NCBI GenBank assembly: GCA_965222005.1
Contig: OZ244935.1
Location: forward strand, 5,890,001 to 5,954,000
DNA: 64,000 nucleotides
Direction: 5' to 3'
Source of the DNA: CBDCTM01 sp965222005
GTDB lineage: Bacteria; Bacteroidota; Bacteroidia; Chitinophagales; Saprospiraceae
The translations under genes and the position numbers were made by a program. Positions 41,994 to 50,839 of this stretch are shown piece by piece. A model generated the notes under the pieces. The model was not told the DNA's origin and made no database searches. It saw only the letters and a list, made by a program, of their open reading frames with translations. Each line of letters opens with the position of its first letter. The stretch's first letter is position 1.

Positions 41994-42593
41994 ATGAAAA
42001 TATATTTTCCAATTTTGTTAATAGTTTTCCTGGTGTTTTGCCAGTGCAAAAGTAGCCAGAAAGCGGTGCAAAAGCCGGACACAAAAGCGATAATCGGGCA
42101 AACCATCGAATCGTATTTCAATAAACTCAGCCATAAAGATATTGATGGCGCTTTCGATTTCATCTACCCAAAACTTTTTGACATCGTGCCCAAAGAGATG
42201 ATGGTAAGCAGTTTTGAGCAACTTTTTTCCGACACCACTTTCTCCTTCAGCTTTGATTCGCTCATCGTCACAAATATCTCTGAGCCCATCAAGGTGGCTG
42301 AAAATGAGTATGCAAAAGTTAACTACGATGGGTTTATGACCATGAACTTGCTCGGTGAGCTGGAAGCGGAATTTATCGAGATCATGAAATTTGGACTCAA
42401 CGCGCAATTCGGGGAGGAGCAAATACAGTTTAATGAATCCCCTCCTTCTTTTAGCATCCACTCCGAAAAATCAATGATTGCGATTCGAGAAGCCAATGTC
42501 AGTGGCTGGACGTTTTTGGAAAACAACAAGAAAATGGCTGACATATACAACCAGCTCATTCCCGGTGAAGTGGTGGAAAAACTGGGGCTCTAA
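41994..42593 (+). CDS. Hypothetical lipoprotein
   Basis: I do not recognise a named family. The 199-residue product has a signal peptide whose hydrophobic core (FPILLIVFLVF) is followed by CQCKSS, so a lipid anchor on the second Cys is possible. The mature part starts IIGQTIESYFNKLSHKDIDG and continues FDFIYPKLFDIVPKEMMVSS, a helical start like SnoaL/NTF2-type folds. Beta strands follow, and the C-terminus (MADIYNQLIPGEVVEKLGL) is helical. It follows the isomerase gene by 32 bases but shows no clear link in function. A bidirectional hairpin terminator lies directly after it. Confidence 0.7.
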   Translation: MKIYFPILLIVFLVFCQCKSSQKAVQKPDTKAIIGQTIESYFNKLSHKDIDGAFDFIYPKLFDIVPKEMMVSSFEQLFSDTTFSFSFDSLIVTNISEPIKVAENEYAKVNYDGFMTMNLLGELEAEFIEIMKFGLNAQFGEEQIQFNESPPSFSIHSEKSMIAIREANVSGWTFLENNKKMADIYNQLIPGEVVEKLGL

Positions 42594-42599
42594 CAGATA

Positions 42600-42636
42600 C
42601 TGATAACAGCGGACAAAAAAGGCTCACTGTTATCAG
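42600..42636. terminator. Bidirectional hairpin terminator
   Basis: CTGATAACAG (42600-42609) pairs perfectly with CTGTTATCAG (42627-42636) around a 17-base loop containing an A-run. It lies between the ends of two convergent genes (42593 and 42658) and probably ends both transcripts. Confidence 0.65.
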
Positions 42637-42657
42637 TCAATCTGCTAATGGCCTGTA

Positions 42658-43599
42658 TCAATTTCGCTTTCGGCGGGTTTTGGTAGTCGTTCTGGTACGC
42701 TTTTTACCTACTTTGCCCTTTTTGTGCTTCACCGCCGAAGTGCTCTGGGTTCGCTTAATTGCTGTTCCGTTTTTCCTCTTTACAGTCGTTGTCTTCGTCC
42801 TTTTTACCCCTACCCCTTTGCCATTGGATCGCCTGGCAGCTACCTTTGTAGTAGTCCGGGTATGTACCACTTTGGAATAGCTGCGACGAGGTGCATACAC
42901 TCGATGGGCCTTCACCACCCGATGGGTCGTCACCACCCGATAATGGGGCCGATAGAAAGCAATTCTGCTGTGGTGAACTCTCCACGAATACGGGTGCCAA
43001 GGACTCCACCACTTTGGGTAATATGCCCAGCGCCAGGGAGACCGATACACGCGATAGCCCGGGGCATACACAAATCTTACAGAGGGCCAAAACCATACGT
43101 TCACTATCACCCGCTGCAGCCCCAACTCTACCGAAGGCCCACCTTTACCGCCCCCCTTGCTTTGCTCCTCAAAAGGCTCGGCGATCACCTCTTCTCCATA
43201 AATATCCGCATCGCCAATAATCTGCAGGATAGCTTCTTCAGGGCCTTTCTTTTCGATTTCGATGACTGCCACGTCCTGCGATTCTGCCTTGCTCACCGGC
43301 ACTTGCAGCACAAGGGCATGCACATCGCCCTCCATATGGTCAAGCACGCGGATGTAGTCGGTTTGCCCATCTTCATTGAGATCGAGATTGTTGACGTAGT
43401 TTTTTTCCGTATTCAACGCCTTTTCAAAAGCCTCGAGCGAAGGTGCCTGTTTGAACAGTTCCAATGCACCTTCGAGGCTAAAATGATCGCCCGGCAGGCC
43501 GGTGCTGTCGGCTTCATACATATGGGAGGCCTGGAGTGTAAAGCTGGTCAGTACTGTCAGCAAAAGAAGGGAATAGATTGATTTCAAATGATTTTTCAT
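42658..43599 (-). CDS. Hypothetical secreted protein with an aromatic middle and a basic tail
   Basis: The 313-residue product has a signal peptide (residues 1 to about 24, LLLLTVLTSFTLQA). Residues about 35-150 are acidic and carry EF-hand-like spacing in NNLDLNEDGQTDYIRVLDH, which is part of a domain seen in other Bacteroidota hypothetical proteins. Residues about 165-235 are packed with Trp, Tyr and Arg (VWFWPSVRFVYAPGYRVY, WAYYPKWWSPWHPYSW). The last 80 residues are almost only Lys, Arg, Thr and Ser, probably disordered and able to bind nucleic acid or polysaccharide. Its function is unknown. It has its own transcription unit, convergent with the lipoprotein gene at 41994. Confidence 0.7.
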   Translation of the reverse strand: MKNHLKSIYSLLLLTVLTSFTLQASHMYEADSTGLPGDHFSLEGALELFKQAPSLEAFEKALNTEKNYVNNLDLNEDGQTDYIRVLDHMEGDVHALVLQVPVSKAESQDVAVIEIEKKGPEEAILQIIGDADIYGEEVIAEPFEEQSKGGGKGGPSVELGLQRVIVNVWFWPSVRFVYAPGYRVYRSPWRWAYYPKWWSPWHPYSWRVHHSRIAFYRPHYRVVTTHRVVKAHRVYAPRRSYSKVVHTRTTTKVAARRSNGKGVGVKRTKTTTVKRKNGTAIKRTQSTSAVKHKKGKVGKKRTRTTTKTRRKRN

Positions 43600-43671
43600 C
43601 TTCTTGATCTTTGGTTTAGTAAAAAAGGAATGTTGATATGACCTGAAGGGATGCAGAAAGTTTAACAGGCT

Positions 43672-44112
43672 TCAATTTCTTTTGTAAAAAATATAGTCGG
43701 TGACGGGCGGTTGGATGTCGGCAGCACGGAGCAAGGCAGCAACTTGCCCCCTATGATGCGTGCCATGATTGATAAGATGCATCAATATTTCCTGCAAGCT
43801 GTTGGTATAAATCTTTCCCGCCGTGTTGCTGTACACAATTTCTTGATTCAGATCAGCCGATTCCAGTAGCTTCAGGCTTTGGGAAAACAGATCGTCGTTG
43901 ATGGTGGCCAGTTCTGTCACCTTATACTCACTCCACACACCGGGAGCCGACCCGCCCGGCGCCACCCGGTTGAGCCAGATTTGATGCGCATTGAGGATGT
44001 GACTAAGCAGCTCAAGCACCTTTTTCGGCACTTGCTGCGACTCCGCTATTTCAATAAATTGGCGGTTTTGGTACTGGTTGTACTCGAATAAGTCTTTGAA
44101 AAAAGCTTGCAT
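43672..44112 (-). CDS. DinB family protein
   Basis: The 146-residue product, starting at 44112 (MQAFFKDLFEYNQYQNRQFI), forms the DinB four-helix bundle. Its three expected metal-ligand His residues are in LSHILNAHQIWLNRV and LMHLINHGTHHRGQVAALLR. A longer frame from 44181 adds 23 residues that do not fit the family. DinB proteins are metal-dependent enzymes or stress proteins, some acting as thiol transferases; this one's role cannot be told. It is a single gene. Confidence 0.87.
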   Translation of the reverse strand: MQAFFKDLFEYNQYQNRQFIEIAESQQVPKKVLELLSHILNAHQIWLNRVAPGGSAPGVWSEYKVTELATINDDLFSQSLKLLESADLNQEIVYSNTAGKIYTNSLQEILMHLINHGTHHRGQVAALLRAADIQPPVTDYIFYKRN

Positions 44113-44218
44113 GGTTATTGGTATTTGGTAGTGTTTTTTGAATTTGATCGGGGAATTGGAAGAGCACAAAAAGATAGGCATTTTTCTTCATACTCAACCT
44201 GGCAAACTGAGCGCAAGC

Positions 44219-44312
44219 TGAGATTCGATTCTGTCCGCTGGCCAGGGCGTTAAATAATCGAATCGCTGCGGCGAGGAGCCGCGCCATACTCAGCGATTGG
44301 ATCGCAATCTCA
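44219..44312. other. Structured palindromic segment between dinB-like and GHMP kinase genes
   Basis: TGAGATT (44219-44225) pairs with AATCTCA (44306-44312) as the base of a 94-base foldable block. Inside, GATTCGAT (44223-44230) can instead pair with ATCGAATC (44257-44264), and GCGGC-GAGGA-GCCGC forms a tight GC hairpin near 44268-44282. The two alternative pairings of the left arm are reminiscent of a switching structure. It could be a non-coding RNA, a leader, or a decayed mobile palindrome. No open frame of note covers it. Confidence 0.4.
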
Positions 44313-44373
44313 GGGCAGGCGTTCAAGGCATGCAGACTCCAGGCTGTCTGACCATCCGAAACACCTCAATACA

Positions 44374-45396
44374 TTACATACGCCAGCTCCGAACCCCCTG
44401 CTCGGTAAAGCTAAACCGCTGGATCAGCCCGCCAAATTGCTCTAGCGCTTCGACTACGGCAAAGCGCGCATTGCCCGGCGCATAAAAGATCATAAAACCG
44501 CCGCCACCAGCACCCGATATCTTGCCTCCTGTAGCTCCGGCTGCTTTGGCTGCCTCATACATCTGATCAATCAAAGGATTGCTGATGCCATCCGCTGTGC
44601 GTTTTTTATGGTACCAGCCAAATTCCAGGATTTGCCCCAACTCGTCGAGCCGACCCGTCAGCAGGGCTTCTTTCATCATCACTGCCTGCTCTTTGAGTTT
44701 GTGGGCGGCTTCTACTGATTGAGCACTTTTAGCCCCAAAATTGGCCGATTGCTTTTCGATGATGCGGGCCGACAAGCGGCTGGTGCCCGTATAGTAGAGC
44801 AGCAGGTTGAACTCCAGCTCATTCATATAATCCGATTTAATGCGCAAGGGGTTGACGATCACCTTGTGGTTGGCAAAGAATTCCATAAAATTAAATCCGC
44901 CAAAGGTGGCTGCATACTGATCCTGCTTGCCGCCGGCCATTGCCAGGTCGATGCGTTCGATCTGGTAGGCCAAATGGGCCATGTCGTACTCGCCAAGCGG
45001 CAGGTTTAGCCATTCAGCAAATGCGGCCAATATGGCCACAGTGATCGTGGAAGAGGAGCCCAGGCCCGAACCTTTGGGAGCATCCACATGGGTAGTGAGT
45101 GTGAAGGAGAGAGGCCGCCCGACGTAGTCGCGTATTACCCGATTGTACACGCCTTTCAGCAGATCCAGCTTGCCATCAATTGGCAACTCTGAACTTGCTT
45201 CCAGCTCGAGCTGCTCGGCCAGATCCTTAGCATCGAAAACAATCTTGCCATCATCCCGCGGCTCGAGGGTTGCATAGGCATACAGACTCAGCGTAGCGTT
45301 GAGAATGGCACCTCCATAGAGATCGGAATAGGGGCTGACATCGGTACCGCCGCCTGCCAGGCCAATGCGGAGCGGAGCTTTTGCACGAACGATCAT
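44374..45396 (-). CDS. hddA: GHMP family sugar kinase (heptose-7-phosphate kinase type)
   Basis: The 340-residue GHMP kinase resembles D-glycero-alpha-D-manno-heptose 7-phosphate kinase. The opening RAKAPLRIGLAGGGTDVSPY, the ATP-binding PKGSGLGSSSTITVAIL, the DLAMAGGKQDQYAATFGGFN segment and the C-terminal GATGGKISGAGGGGFMIFYA are all characteristic. These enzymes act in the making of nucleotide-activated heptoses for surface polysaccharides. Other heptose genes (hddC, gmhA, gmhB) are not adjacent, so the exact sugar is uncertain. It starts 45 bases after the GT4 gene on the same strand, and both follow a GT2 gene, suggesting an envelope-glycan operon. Confidence 0.8.
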   Translation of the reverse strand: MIVRAKAPLRIGLAGGGTDVSPYSDLYGGAILNATLSLYAYATLEPRDDGKIVFDAKDLAEQLELEASSELPIDGKLDLLKGVYNRVIRDYVGRPLSFTLTTHVDAPKGSGLGSSSTITVAILAAFAEWLNLPLGEYDMAHLAYQIERIDLAMAGGKQDQYAATFGGFNFMEFFANHKVIVNPLRIKSDYMNELEFNLLLYYTGTSRLSARIIEKQSANFGAKSAQSVEAAHKLKEQAVMMKEALLTGRLDELGQILEFGWYHKKRTADGISNPLIDQMYEAAKAAGATGGKISGAGGGGFMIFYAPGNARFAVVEALEQFGGLIQRFSFTEQGVRSWRM

Positions 45397-45441
45397 TTGT
45401 AGTACAAGAATTTGATTACCTGCATCTTACAAATATTTATT

Positions 45442-46578
45442 TTATCTGATTTCTAAAATTTCCTTTGTGAGATTTTCCCAACTGTAGCGCAACTTGGCCC
45501 GTCGCACTGAAGCTTGAAAGTCTCCCTCCTTTTGCTGGTCGTAATAATCGATAATGGCCTCCGTAATCGCTACGGGTTCTACCGGCACCACATAGCCCGA
45601 TCGGCCATGATCCACAATTTCGGGTAGTCCGCCCACCTCAGTCACCAGCATCGGTTTTTCAAAATGATAGGCCAATTGGGAAATGCCGCTTTGGGTAGCC
45701 GATTTGTACGGCTGCACCACCAGATCGGCTGCACAAAAATAATAACGCACTTCGCTATCGGGAATAAAATCGGTCTTCAAAATCAATGTATTCCCGATGC
45801 CCAACTCATCGATCAATTGCTGATAACGAACCTCCTCATCGTAAAATTCGCCAGCTACTATCAGCCGGATGCCTTTTGATCGGATTCGATCATCGGCCAT
45901 TGCACGGAGCAGCAAATCCAAGCCCTTATAAGCCCTGATAAAGCCAAAAAACAAAAGATAGGCTCCTTCCGCTGGCAGCCCCAGCCAGTTGCGCGCTTCC
46001 GTTTTGGGCAACAAGGCTCCATAGTTGTCATAAATTGGATGTGGAATATAGCTAACAGGCTGCCGACCCACAAACCGTTTCATATCCTCTCCTACTGATC
46101 GGGACATCACAATAAACGCATCCACTGCATTTACAAAATACTGAGCCAGTTGGCGGTCGCCGGGCCGCTTTTCGTGGGGGATGATATTATCAATGATCGA
46201 TACTACTTTGGCGTCGGTGTCCGATTTGATTTGCCGCAGGATGGTGCCAAAGCAGGGAGCCATAAAAGGCAGCCAGAATTTGCAGATCACCAGCTTGGGA
46301 TTCAGCTTACGAATAGCTCTCCCAACCCGCCACCAGTTGACAGGATTGACCGAATTGATCGCTATTCGGATGTCGAGCGATTTGGGTGCCGGCTCGCTGC
46401 TGTATTGCGTTTTGCCGGGAAAGAGAATGGATGGATATTGAAGGCTGAAGGTGTAGATCATTACCCGGTGTCCTTGCTGTTGAAAGGCTTTGGCCAGGCG
46501 TTCGTTGAAGGCGGCTAGTCCGCCACGCAAAGGATGCGCCGGTCCGATGATGACTATGGGCCGATCAGGTGATTTCAC
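45442..46578 (-). CDS. Glycosyltransferase family 4-type protein
   Basis: The 378-residue GT-B enzyme has an N-terminal donor/acceptor domain with the glycine-rich loop GPAHPLRGGLAAFNERLAKA. The C-terminal nucleotide-sugar domain has LLFFGFIRAYKGLDLLLRAM (beta-strand and Lys), LKTDFIPDSEVRYYFCAADL and QPYKSATQSGISQLAYHFEK, where the Glu-bearing E-x7-E-like region precedes VTEVGGLPEIVDHGRSGYVV. No signal peptide or membrane segment is present, so it acts at the cytoplasmic face. It sits between a GT2 gene (41 bases upstream) and the GHMP kinase gene on the same strand. The sugar and acceptor are not known. Confidence 0.88.
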   Translation of the reverse strand: MKSPDRPIVIIGPAHPLRGGLAAFNERLAKAFQQQGHRVMIYTFSLQYPSILFPGKTQYSSEPAPKSLDIRIAINSVNPVNWWRVGRAIRKLNPKLVICKFWLPFMAPCFGTILRQIKSDTDAKVVSIIDNIIPHEKRPGDRQLAQYFVNAVDAFIVMSRSVGEDMKRFVGRQPVSYIPHPIYDNYGALLPKTEARNWLGLPAEGAYLLFFGFIRAYKGLDLLLRAMADDRIRSKGIRLIVAGEFYDEEVRYQQLIDELGIGNTLILKTDFIPDSEVRYYFCAADLVVQPYKSATQSGISQLAYHFEKPMLVTEVGGLPEIVDHGRSGYVVPVEPVAITEAIIDYYDQQKEGDFQASVRRAKLRYSWENLTKEILEIR

Positions 46579-46619
46579 AAATTAATAATGTATAAATGAT
46601 TGGTTATCAATACCTGACA

Positions 46620-47579
46620 TCACATTTCCTCTTTCACCGACTTCAGACCAATCCGCTTTTCAACGAGATACCGATTCCGATCCGGTGCATTGCGGGAAGC
46701 CAGCTCAGCTATGAATCCGCTCACAAAAAGCTGCGTTCCAATGATAAGCGTGAGGATGCCGAAATAGAAAAGTGGCCGATCAGCAATTCCATATTTTTCG
46801 TACACCAATTTGGCAATACTCAGGTAGATCAGGATGATAAATCCGATGAAGAAAAAGAGGGAACCCAATGTACCCAAAAAGTGCATCGGCCGCTTGCCAA
46901 AACGCCCGATGAACGTAATGGTGAGCAGATCAAGATAGCCATTGATGAAACGGCTCAAACCAAATTTGGTAGTGCCGTATTTGCGCGCGCTGTGCTGCAC
47001 GACTTTCTCGCCGATCTGCTCAAAACCGGCCCATTTGGCGATCACCGGAATGTAGCGGTGCATCTCGCCATACACTTCAATGCTCTTCACTACCTCCTTG
47101 CGATAAGCCTTCAGACCACAGTTCATATCGTGCAATCGGACGCCGTGCATCATGCGCGTAGTGTAGTTGTAGAGCTTGGTAGGAATGGTCTTGCTGATCG
47201 GGTCGTGTCGCTCCTTTTTCCAGCCCGACACCAGGTCGTAACCCTCCTCCCGGATCATCCGGTACAAGTCCGGAATCTCATCGGGGCTGTCTTGCAGATC
47301 GGCATCCATCGTGATGACAACGCCGCCCTCAGCTGCTTCGAAGCCGCTTTGTAAGGCGGCGGATTTACCGTAGTTGCGCCGAAATTTGATGGCCCGAATA
47401 TGGGAGTTTCGTTCAGCCAGGGATTCGATGACCTGCCAGGAATTATCCGTACTGCCATCATCCACCATAATTATTTCATAGCTGTAGCCATGAGCTTGCA
47501 TCACTCTGCCTATCCAGGCTTCCAGCTCGGGCAAGGATTCTGCTTCGTTGTAAAGAGGGACGACAATGGAGATATTCAT
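46620..47579 (-). CDS. Family 2 glycosyltransferase, polyprenyl-phosphate type
   Basis: The 319-residue GT2 enzyme has MNISIVVPLYNEAESLPELE at the start, MVDDGSTDNSWQVIESLAER, the DXD-type TMDADLQDSPDEIPDL, and the CGLKAYRKEVVKSIEVYGEM region. Two C-terminal membrane helices (LGSLFFFIGFIILIYLSIAKL and FGILTLIIGTQLFVSGFIAEL) anchor it. This arrangement is that of DPM1/GtrB-like enzymes that put a sugar on undecaprenyl phosphate. It is the first gene of a three-gene set with the GT4 and GHMP kinase genes. Its product could feed a GT-C enzyme such as the one at 50826, though that link is conjecture. Confidence 0.9.
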   Translation of the reverse strand: MNISIVVPLYNEAESLPELEAWIGRVMQAHGYSYEIIMVDDGSTDNSWQVIESLAERNSHIRAIKFRRNYGKSAALQSGFEAAEGGVVITMDADLQDSPDEIPDLYRMIREEGYDLVSGWKKERHDPISKTIPTKLYNYTTRMMHGVRLHDMNCGLKAYRKEVVKSIEVYGEMHRYIPVIAKWAGFEQIGEKVVQHSARKYGTTKFGLSRFINGYLDLLTITFIGRFGKRPMHFLGTLGSLFFFIGFIILIYLSIAKLVYEKYGIADRPLFYFGILTLIIGTQLFVSGFIAELASRNAPDRNRYLVEKRIGLKSVKEEM

Positions 47580-48038
47580 ATAGGCAATCGGTTCAAAGCG
47601 ATTTTCGGTTCTTTATGCTTGCTAAAAACAGTATGTTTAGTTTAGCGTGTGTATTTCAAAACCAAAGGCGAATTGCTTTTATTGTTAACGACCAACTTTG
47701 GTGTGAGTTGCAAGCAGGTCGAATGCACAACAAGGGTGAAAGCTGGAAGAAATCTTAATTTTTTAAAATATTTGTGTTGTAATTTTTATAAAAAGCAAAA
47801 TTGTTTTATATTGCATTGTTTTTCATTGTATGTGCATACAAAATGTCGGATGGCATAAGTATTGATCAGCCATCTGAATGCAAACCGGATAGGTGTGTAG
47901 GTGGGTGGGCTGTATTTATAAATAAATATTTATCCCACCCTTAATATCATAACAACCCAATTTGGGGCGTCGGCAGGCAAACACTCAGCTTGTCTGCTGC
48001 ATTACAGTTTTTCCCAAAGTCGGCTTTTTGCTTCCCGT
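47580..48038. other. Intergenic region with a hairpin
   Basis: No supported gene was found. A 69-codon plus frame from 47649 lacks coding character. GGGTGGG (47903-47909) pairs with CCCACCC (47934-47940) across an AT-rich loop, which could end transcription of the DUF4199 gene about 100 bases upstream of it on the minus strand. Confidence 0.5.
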
Positions 48039-48557
48039 TCAAGCCACCTCTTCCGGCGGATTGCGCCGCACTACCAACGAAATGAGTGCTGCAAACAAAA
48101 AGCCGGGAAAAATAAGTCGGAAGGCATAGCTTAAAATGGAGTTGGAAAAGGTCATTCCAAACTCCCGTCCTTCAATACCTGCAATCATTTCATCATATGT
48201 TTCCTCCCCCACAAAGCTTCTCGCCATTTCAATGCCTTCCATCGCCACTTCCCGTTGCAAATCAGCCATACCGGGGTCTATCACATTGAACAGCAGCCAC
48301 ATAAAAATGGTATAAAACAGGCTGGCTACTACAAAAGTAATGAAGGTAGTCTTCAAAGCTTCCCCCCAACTTATGTAGCCGCCCAGCTCATTCCGCCGGT
48401 CCATTCCGGCCTTGTACATGGCATAAAGATAAACCAGCCATTCCAGGTAGGAAGGCAGGCCAAGAATTGTTTTGGGGTCTGCTATGTACAGGATGAGATC
48501 CAAAATTACGATCCCGATGCCTGCTAAAAGTCCCCATCTGACTCCGATGTTTTTCAT
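48039..48557 (-). CDS. DUF4199 family membrane protein
   Basis: The product is 172 residues from the ATG at 48557 (MKNIGVRWGLLAGIGIVIL); the longer frame from 48614 adds 19 polar residues before the first membrane helix and is less likely. Four hydrophobic segments are visible, with the DUF4199 block GGYISWGEALKTTFITFVVA in the second half of the first pair and a final helix at LIFPGFLFAALISLVV. The family is restricted mostly to Bacteroidota and has no known function. The gene stands alone between the GT2 gene and the dihydroorotase-like gene. Confidence 0.85.
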   Translation of the reverse strand: MKNIGVRWGLLAGIGIVILDLILYIADPKTILGLPSYLEWLVYLYAMYKAGMDRRNELGGYISWGEALKTTFITFVVASLFYTIFMWLLFNVIDPGMADLQREVAMEGIEMARSFVGEETYDEMIAGIEGREFGMTFSNSILSYAFRLIFPGFLFAALISLVVRRNPPEEVA

Positions 48558-48799
48558 ACTGTTTGTTTTTTGTTGATTCGATTTGCAATAAGCGAAACCT
48601 ACCTCAGTATCCAAAAGCCCTTTTTATTAGCGATGGCAGCTCTAATATCAATTATTTTCATTGAAAAATGAAACGACGGAGCCGGTCCGAATGAATCCAC
48701 CTTTTGTTTTTAGCTCATCCATCCGGAATTCATCCTTTTATACCCCAGCACCTAATGAGTGATAGTGAATCCCAATCGCCTGCGCTATAATGCCGCAAA

Positions 48800-50065
48800 C
48801 TACGCCATCCAGAAATGCTGGCCTCTATTCACAACCCCCAGCACCTTGCCTTTGAACGGGTAGCCCATCAGAGGTGTGTTGGCCGAGCGGGAATAAATAT
48901 GCTCCCGGCCAAACTGCCATTCTCTGTTGGCATCAAAAATGGTCAGATTAGCTGGCTGGCCCTCTTCCAGCGATGGAACATCCAGCCCCAACACCTGCCG
49001 CGACCGGAATGCCAGAATATAGCTAAGTTGGTCGGGCTCAAGCAAATCTGCCAGCACCGTATTGCACAAAGCGAAGGTCGTCTCCAGCCCGATAGCTCCA
49101 AATTCAGCATGCGAAAACTCCAAATCTTTCCTCTCCGGTTCCAGGGGGGTGTGGTTGGAAGAAATAATATCGATAAGCCCGCTTTTCACAGCCCGCCTCA
49201 AGGCTTTGCCATCCGCAGTTGCCCGCAAAGGAGGCAATACTTTATAATTGGCGTCAAATTCTTTGAGGTGCTCATCCACAAAAGCCAGATTCAAAGCAGC
49301 CACAGAAGCCGTCACCTGCTGCCCGGCTGCCTTGGCTTTTTGCACCAACGGCAGGCTGCCCGCGCTGGACAAATTGGCCAGGTGAAGCCGGGAGTTTGTG
49401 TATTCCAGCAATTGAAGGTCGCGCTGTACCATCAGCTCTTCTGCCATAGCCGGGATCGCTTTCATACCCAACGACACACTCACTACACCCTCATGCATTT
49501 GTCCTGCTCCGGCAATCGAACGGTCAAACGGCTGGTTCATAATAAGTCCGCCAAATGCCTTCACATATTGCAAGGCACGCATCATCAAACCGTTGTCCTG
49601 AATGGAACATTGGCCATCAGAAAAAGCTACTGCTCCGGCGCGATGCATATCGAACATCTCGGTGATATCCCTGCCTACACAATCTCTGGATACGGCCCCG
49701 ATCGGAAAGAAATCCACCAGGCCATCAAGCGTATTGTTCTTGATGTATTGCACCTCCGACTTTGAATGGATCACCGGATGGGTATTGGGCAAGCACGCAA
49801 GCCCCGTGTATCCTCCCGCAACAGCAGCGCGACCAATGCTTCGCAAATCTTCGCGTTGCTCAAAGCCCGGATCGCCGGTATGCGCTCCGATATCTAGCCA
49901 ACCCGGCGACACAAAGGCCCCGCCGGCATCCAAAAGATGTGCTTTGTTTTCCGAAATCGTTGCTCTAATCTTTTTGATCAACCCCTTCTCAATCAGGATG
50001 TCCCGCTTCTTTTGATGATGCTTGCTTTGAGGGTCAAGAAGAATGGCATTTTTGATTAAAAGCAT
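48800..50065 (-). CDS. pyrC: Dihydroorotase-like protein lacking metal ligands
   Basis: The 421-residue protein has the overall amidohydrolase/dihydroorotase sequence: MLLIKNAILLDPQSK start, a beta-sandwich end (GQPANLTIFDANREW), and the barrel between. The catalytic positions are altered. Where active enzymes have DxHxHxRxPG it reads DIGAHTGDPG at residues 58-67, so the first His is Gly and the Arg is Gly. The HCED-type position reads MNQPFD, and the DHAPH-type position reads NHTPLE. It is therefore likely an inactive PyrC' homologue, a type known to pair with and stabilise aspartate transcarbamoylase in some bacteria. A true dihydroorotase should exist elsewhere. No pyrB is adjacent. Confidence 0.8.
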   Translation of the reverse strand: MLLIKNAILLDPQSKHHQKKRDILIEKGLIKKIRATISENKAHLLDAGGAFVSPGWLDIGAHTGDPGFEQREDLRSIGRAAVAGGYTGLACLPNTHPVIHSKSEVQYIKNNTLDGLVDFFPIGAVSRDCVGRDITEMFDMHRAGAVAFSDGQCSIQDNGLMMRALQYVKAFGGLIMNQPFDRSIAGAGQMHEGVVSVSLGMKAIPAMAEELMVQRDLQLLEYTNSRLHLANLSSAGSLPLVQKAKAAGQQVTASVAALNLAFVDEHLKEFDANYKVLPPLRATADGKALRRAVKSGLIDIISSNHTPLEPERKDLEFSHAEFGAIGLETTFALCNTVLADLLEPDQLSYILAFRSRQVLGLDVPSLEEGQPANLTIFDANREWQFGREHIYSRSANTPLMGYPFKGKVLGVVNRGQHFWMA

Positions 50066-50101
50066 TTGATTGGCTTGCGCTATAAAGTATAGTAGTTTTT
50101 C

Positions 50102-50839
50102 TTATAGTTTTAATCGCTTGAATATCCCTTCAGGAATACTTCGAATGATCCACATAATCCATCTCCACTTACCGCCTATGTACAGTACACTTTGTTGCCA
50201 GCGGTAACCGTTATAAATTTTTCGAGCCGCTTTTTCAGGGCTAATCGTCAACAAAGCGGGCAACTCCAGATGCGCAGTCATTTTGGTGGCCATAAACCCA
50301 GGCTTTACCGTCATTACACGTATTCCTTTGCCATACATTCGATTGCGCAAACCGCTCAAAAAAGCAGTCAATCCAGCTTTGGCGCTGCCGTAATGCGCAT
50401 TGCTCTGACGCCCCCTGTCACCTGCTACGGAAGAAATGGCAATGATAGTACCTTTGCCTCGTTTTTCCATTTCGTTGGCAAAAATATTCAAAATTGGTAC
50501 AAGGGCAGCATAATTGAGCTGAATAATGCGCTGTGCTTCCTCATAATCGTGCAGAGCCTTTTGCTCATCCCCTAAATAGCCGATCGTCAAAATCAGCACA
50601 TCTGTACGAGCTGCCACAAGGCGAAGCATATCGGGCTCAAATGCCGCTACGTCCAACTCTAGCAATTCCACAGAACTACACACCTCCTGCACCAGTAAAT
50701 CCTGCTGCAAAGGACGCAGCTGCTCCGTTTGACGAGCACTCAATATCATATGCGTAGCTTCACGAGCAAAACAATAAGTGAGTGCTTTTCCCAAGTCGGA
50801 ACTAGCACCAAGTATGCTGATCTGATTAGTAATAGACAT
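50102..50839 (-). CDS. SDR family oxidoreductase, DprE2-like
   Basis: The protein is 245 residues from the ATG at 50839 (MSITNQISILGASSDLGKAL); an upstream ATG at 50869 would add 10. It shows the NAD(P) loop GASSDLG, the catalytic Ser in IAISSVAGDRGRQ, and Tyr-Lys in AHYGSAKAGLTAFLSGL. The C-terminal extension RWQQSVLYIGGKWRWIMW followed by IIRSIPEGIFKRL resembles the end of DprE2, the reductase half of decaprenyl-phosphoryl-ribose 2'-epimerase that yields decaprenyl-phospho-arabinose. The partner oxidase DprE1 is not adjacent. The start overlaps the end of the GT-C-like gene by 14 bases, so the pair is translationally linked. An alternative is a generic short-chain reductase. Confidence 0.75.
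   Translation of the reverse strand: MSITNQISILGASSDLGKALTYCFAREATHMILSARQTEQLRPLQQDLLVQEVCSSVELLELDVAAFEPDMLRLVAARTDVLILTIGYLGDEQKALHDYEEAQRIIQLNYAALVPILNIFANEMEKRGKGTIIAISSVAGDRGRQSNAHYGSAKAGLTAFLSGLRNRMYGKGIRVMTVKPGFMATKMTAHLELPALLTISPEKAARKIYNGYRWQQSVLYIGGKWRWIMWIIRSIPEGIFKRLKL

Noticed and set aside
42724..43581. 285-codon plus-strand frame opposite the basic secreted protein
   Set aside because: It mirrors a real gene with a good signal peptide; the long open frame follows from the skewed composition of that gene.
47649..47858. 69-codon plus frame in the 47.6-48.0 kb gap
   Set aside because: Cys-rich, no similarity, no signal peptide, no promoter seen; likely a chance frame in AT-rich sequence.
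48815..49765. 316-codon plus-strand frame opposite the dihydroorotase-like gene
   Set aside because: It is a shadow frame with no recognised domain, overlapping a conserved gene.
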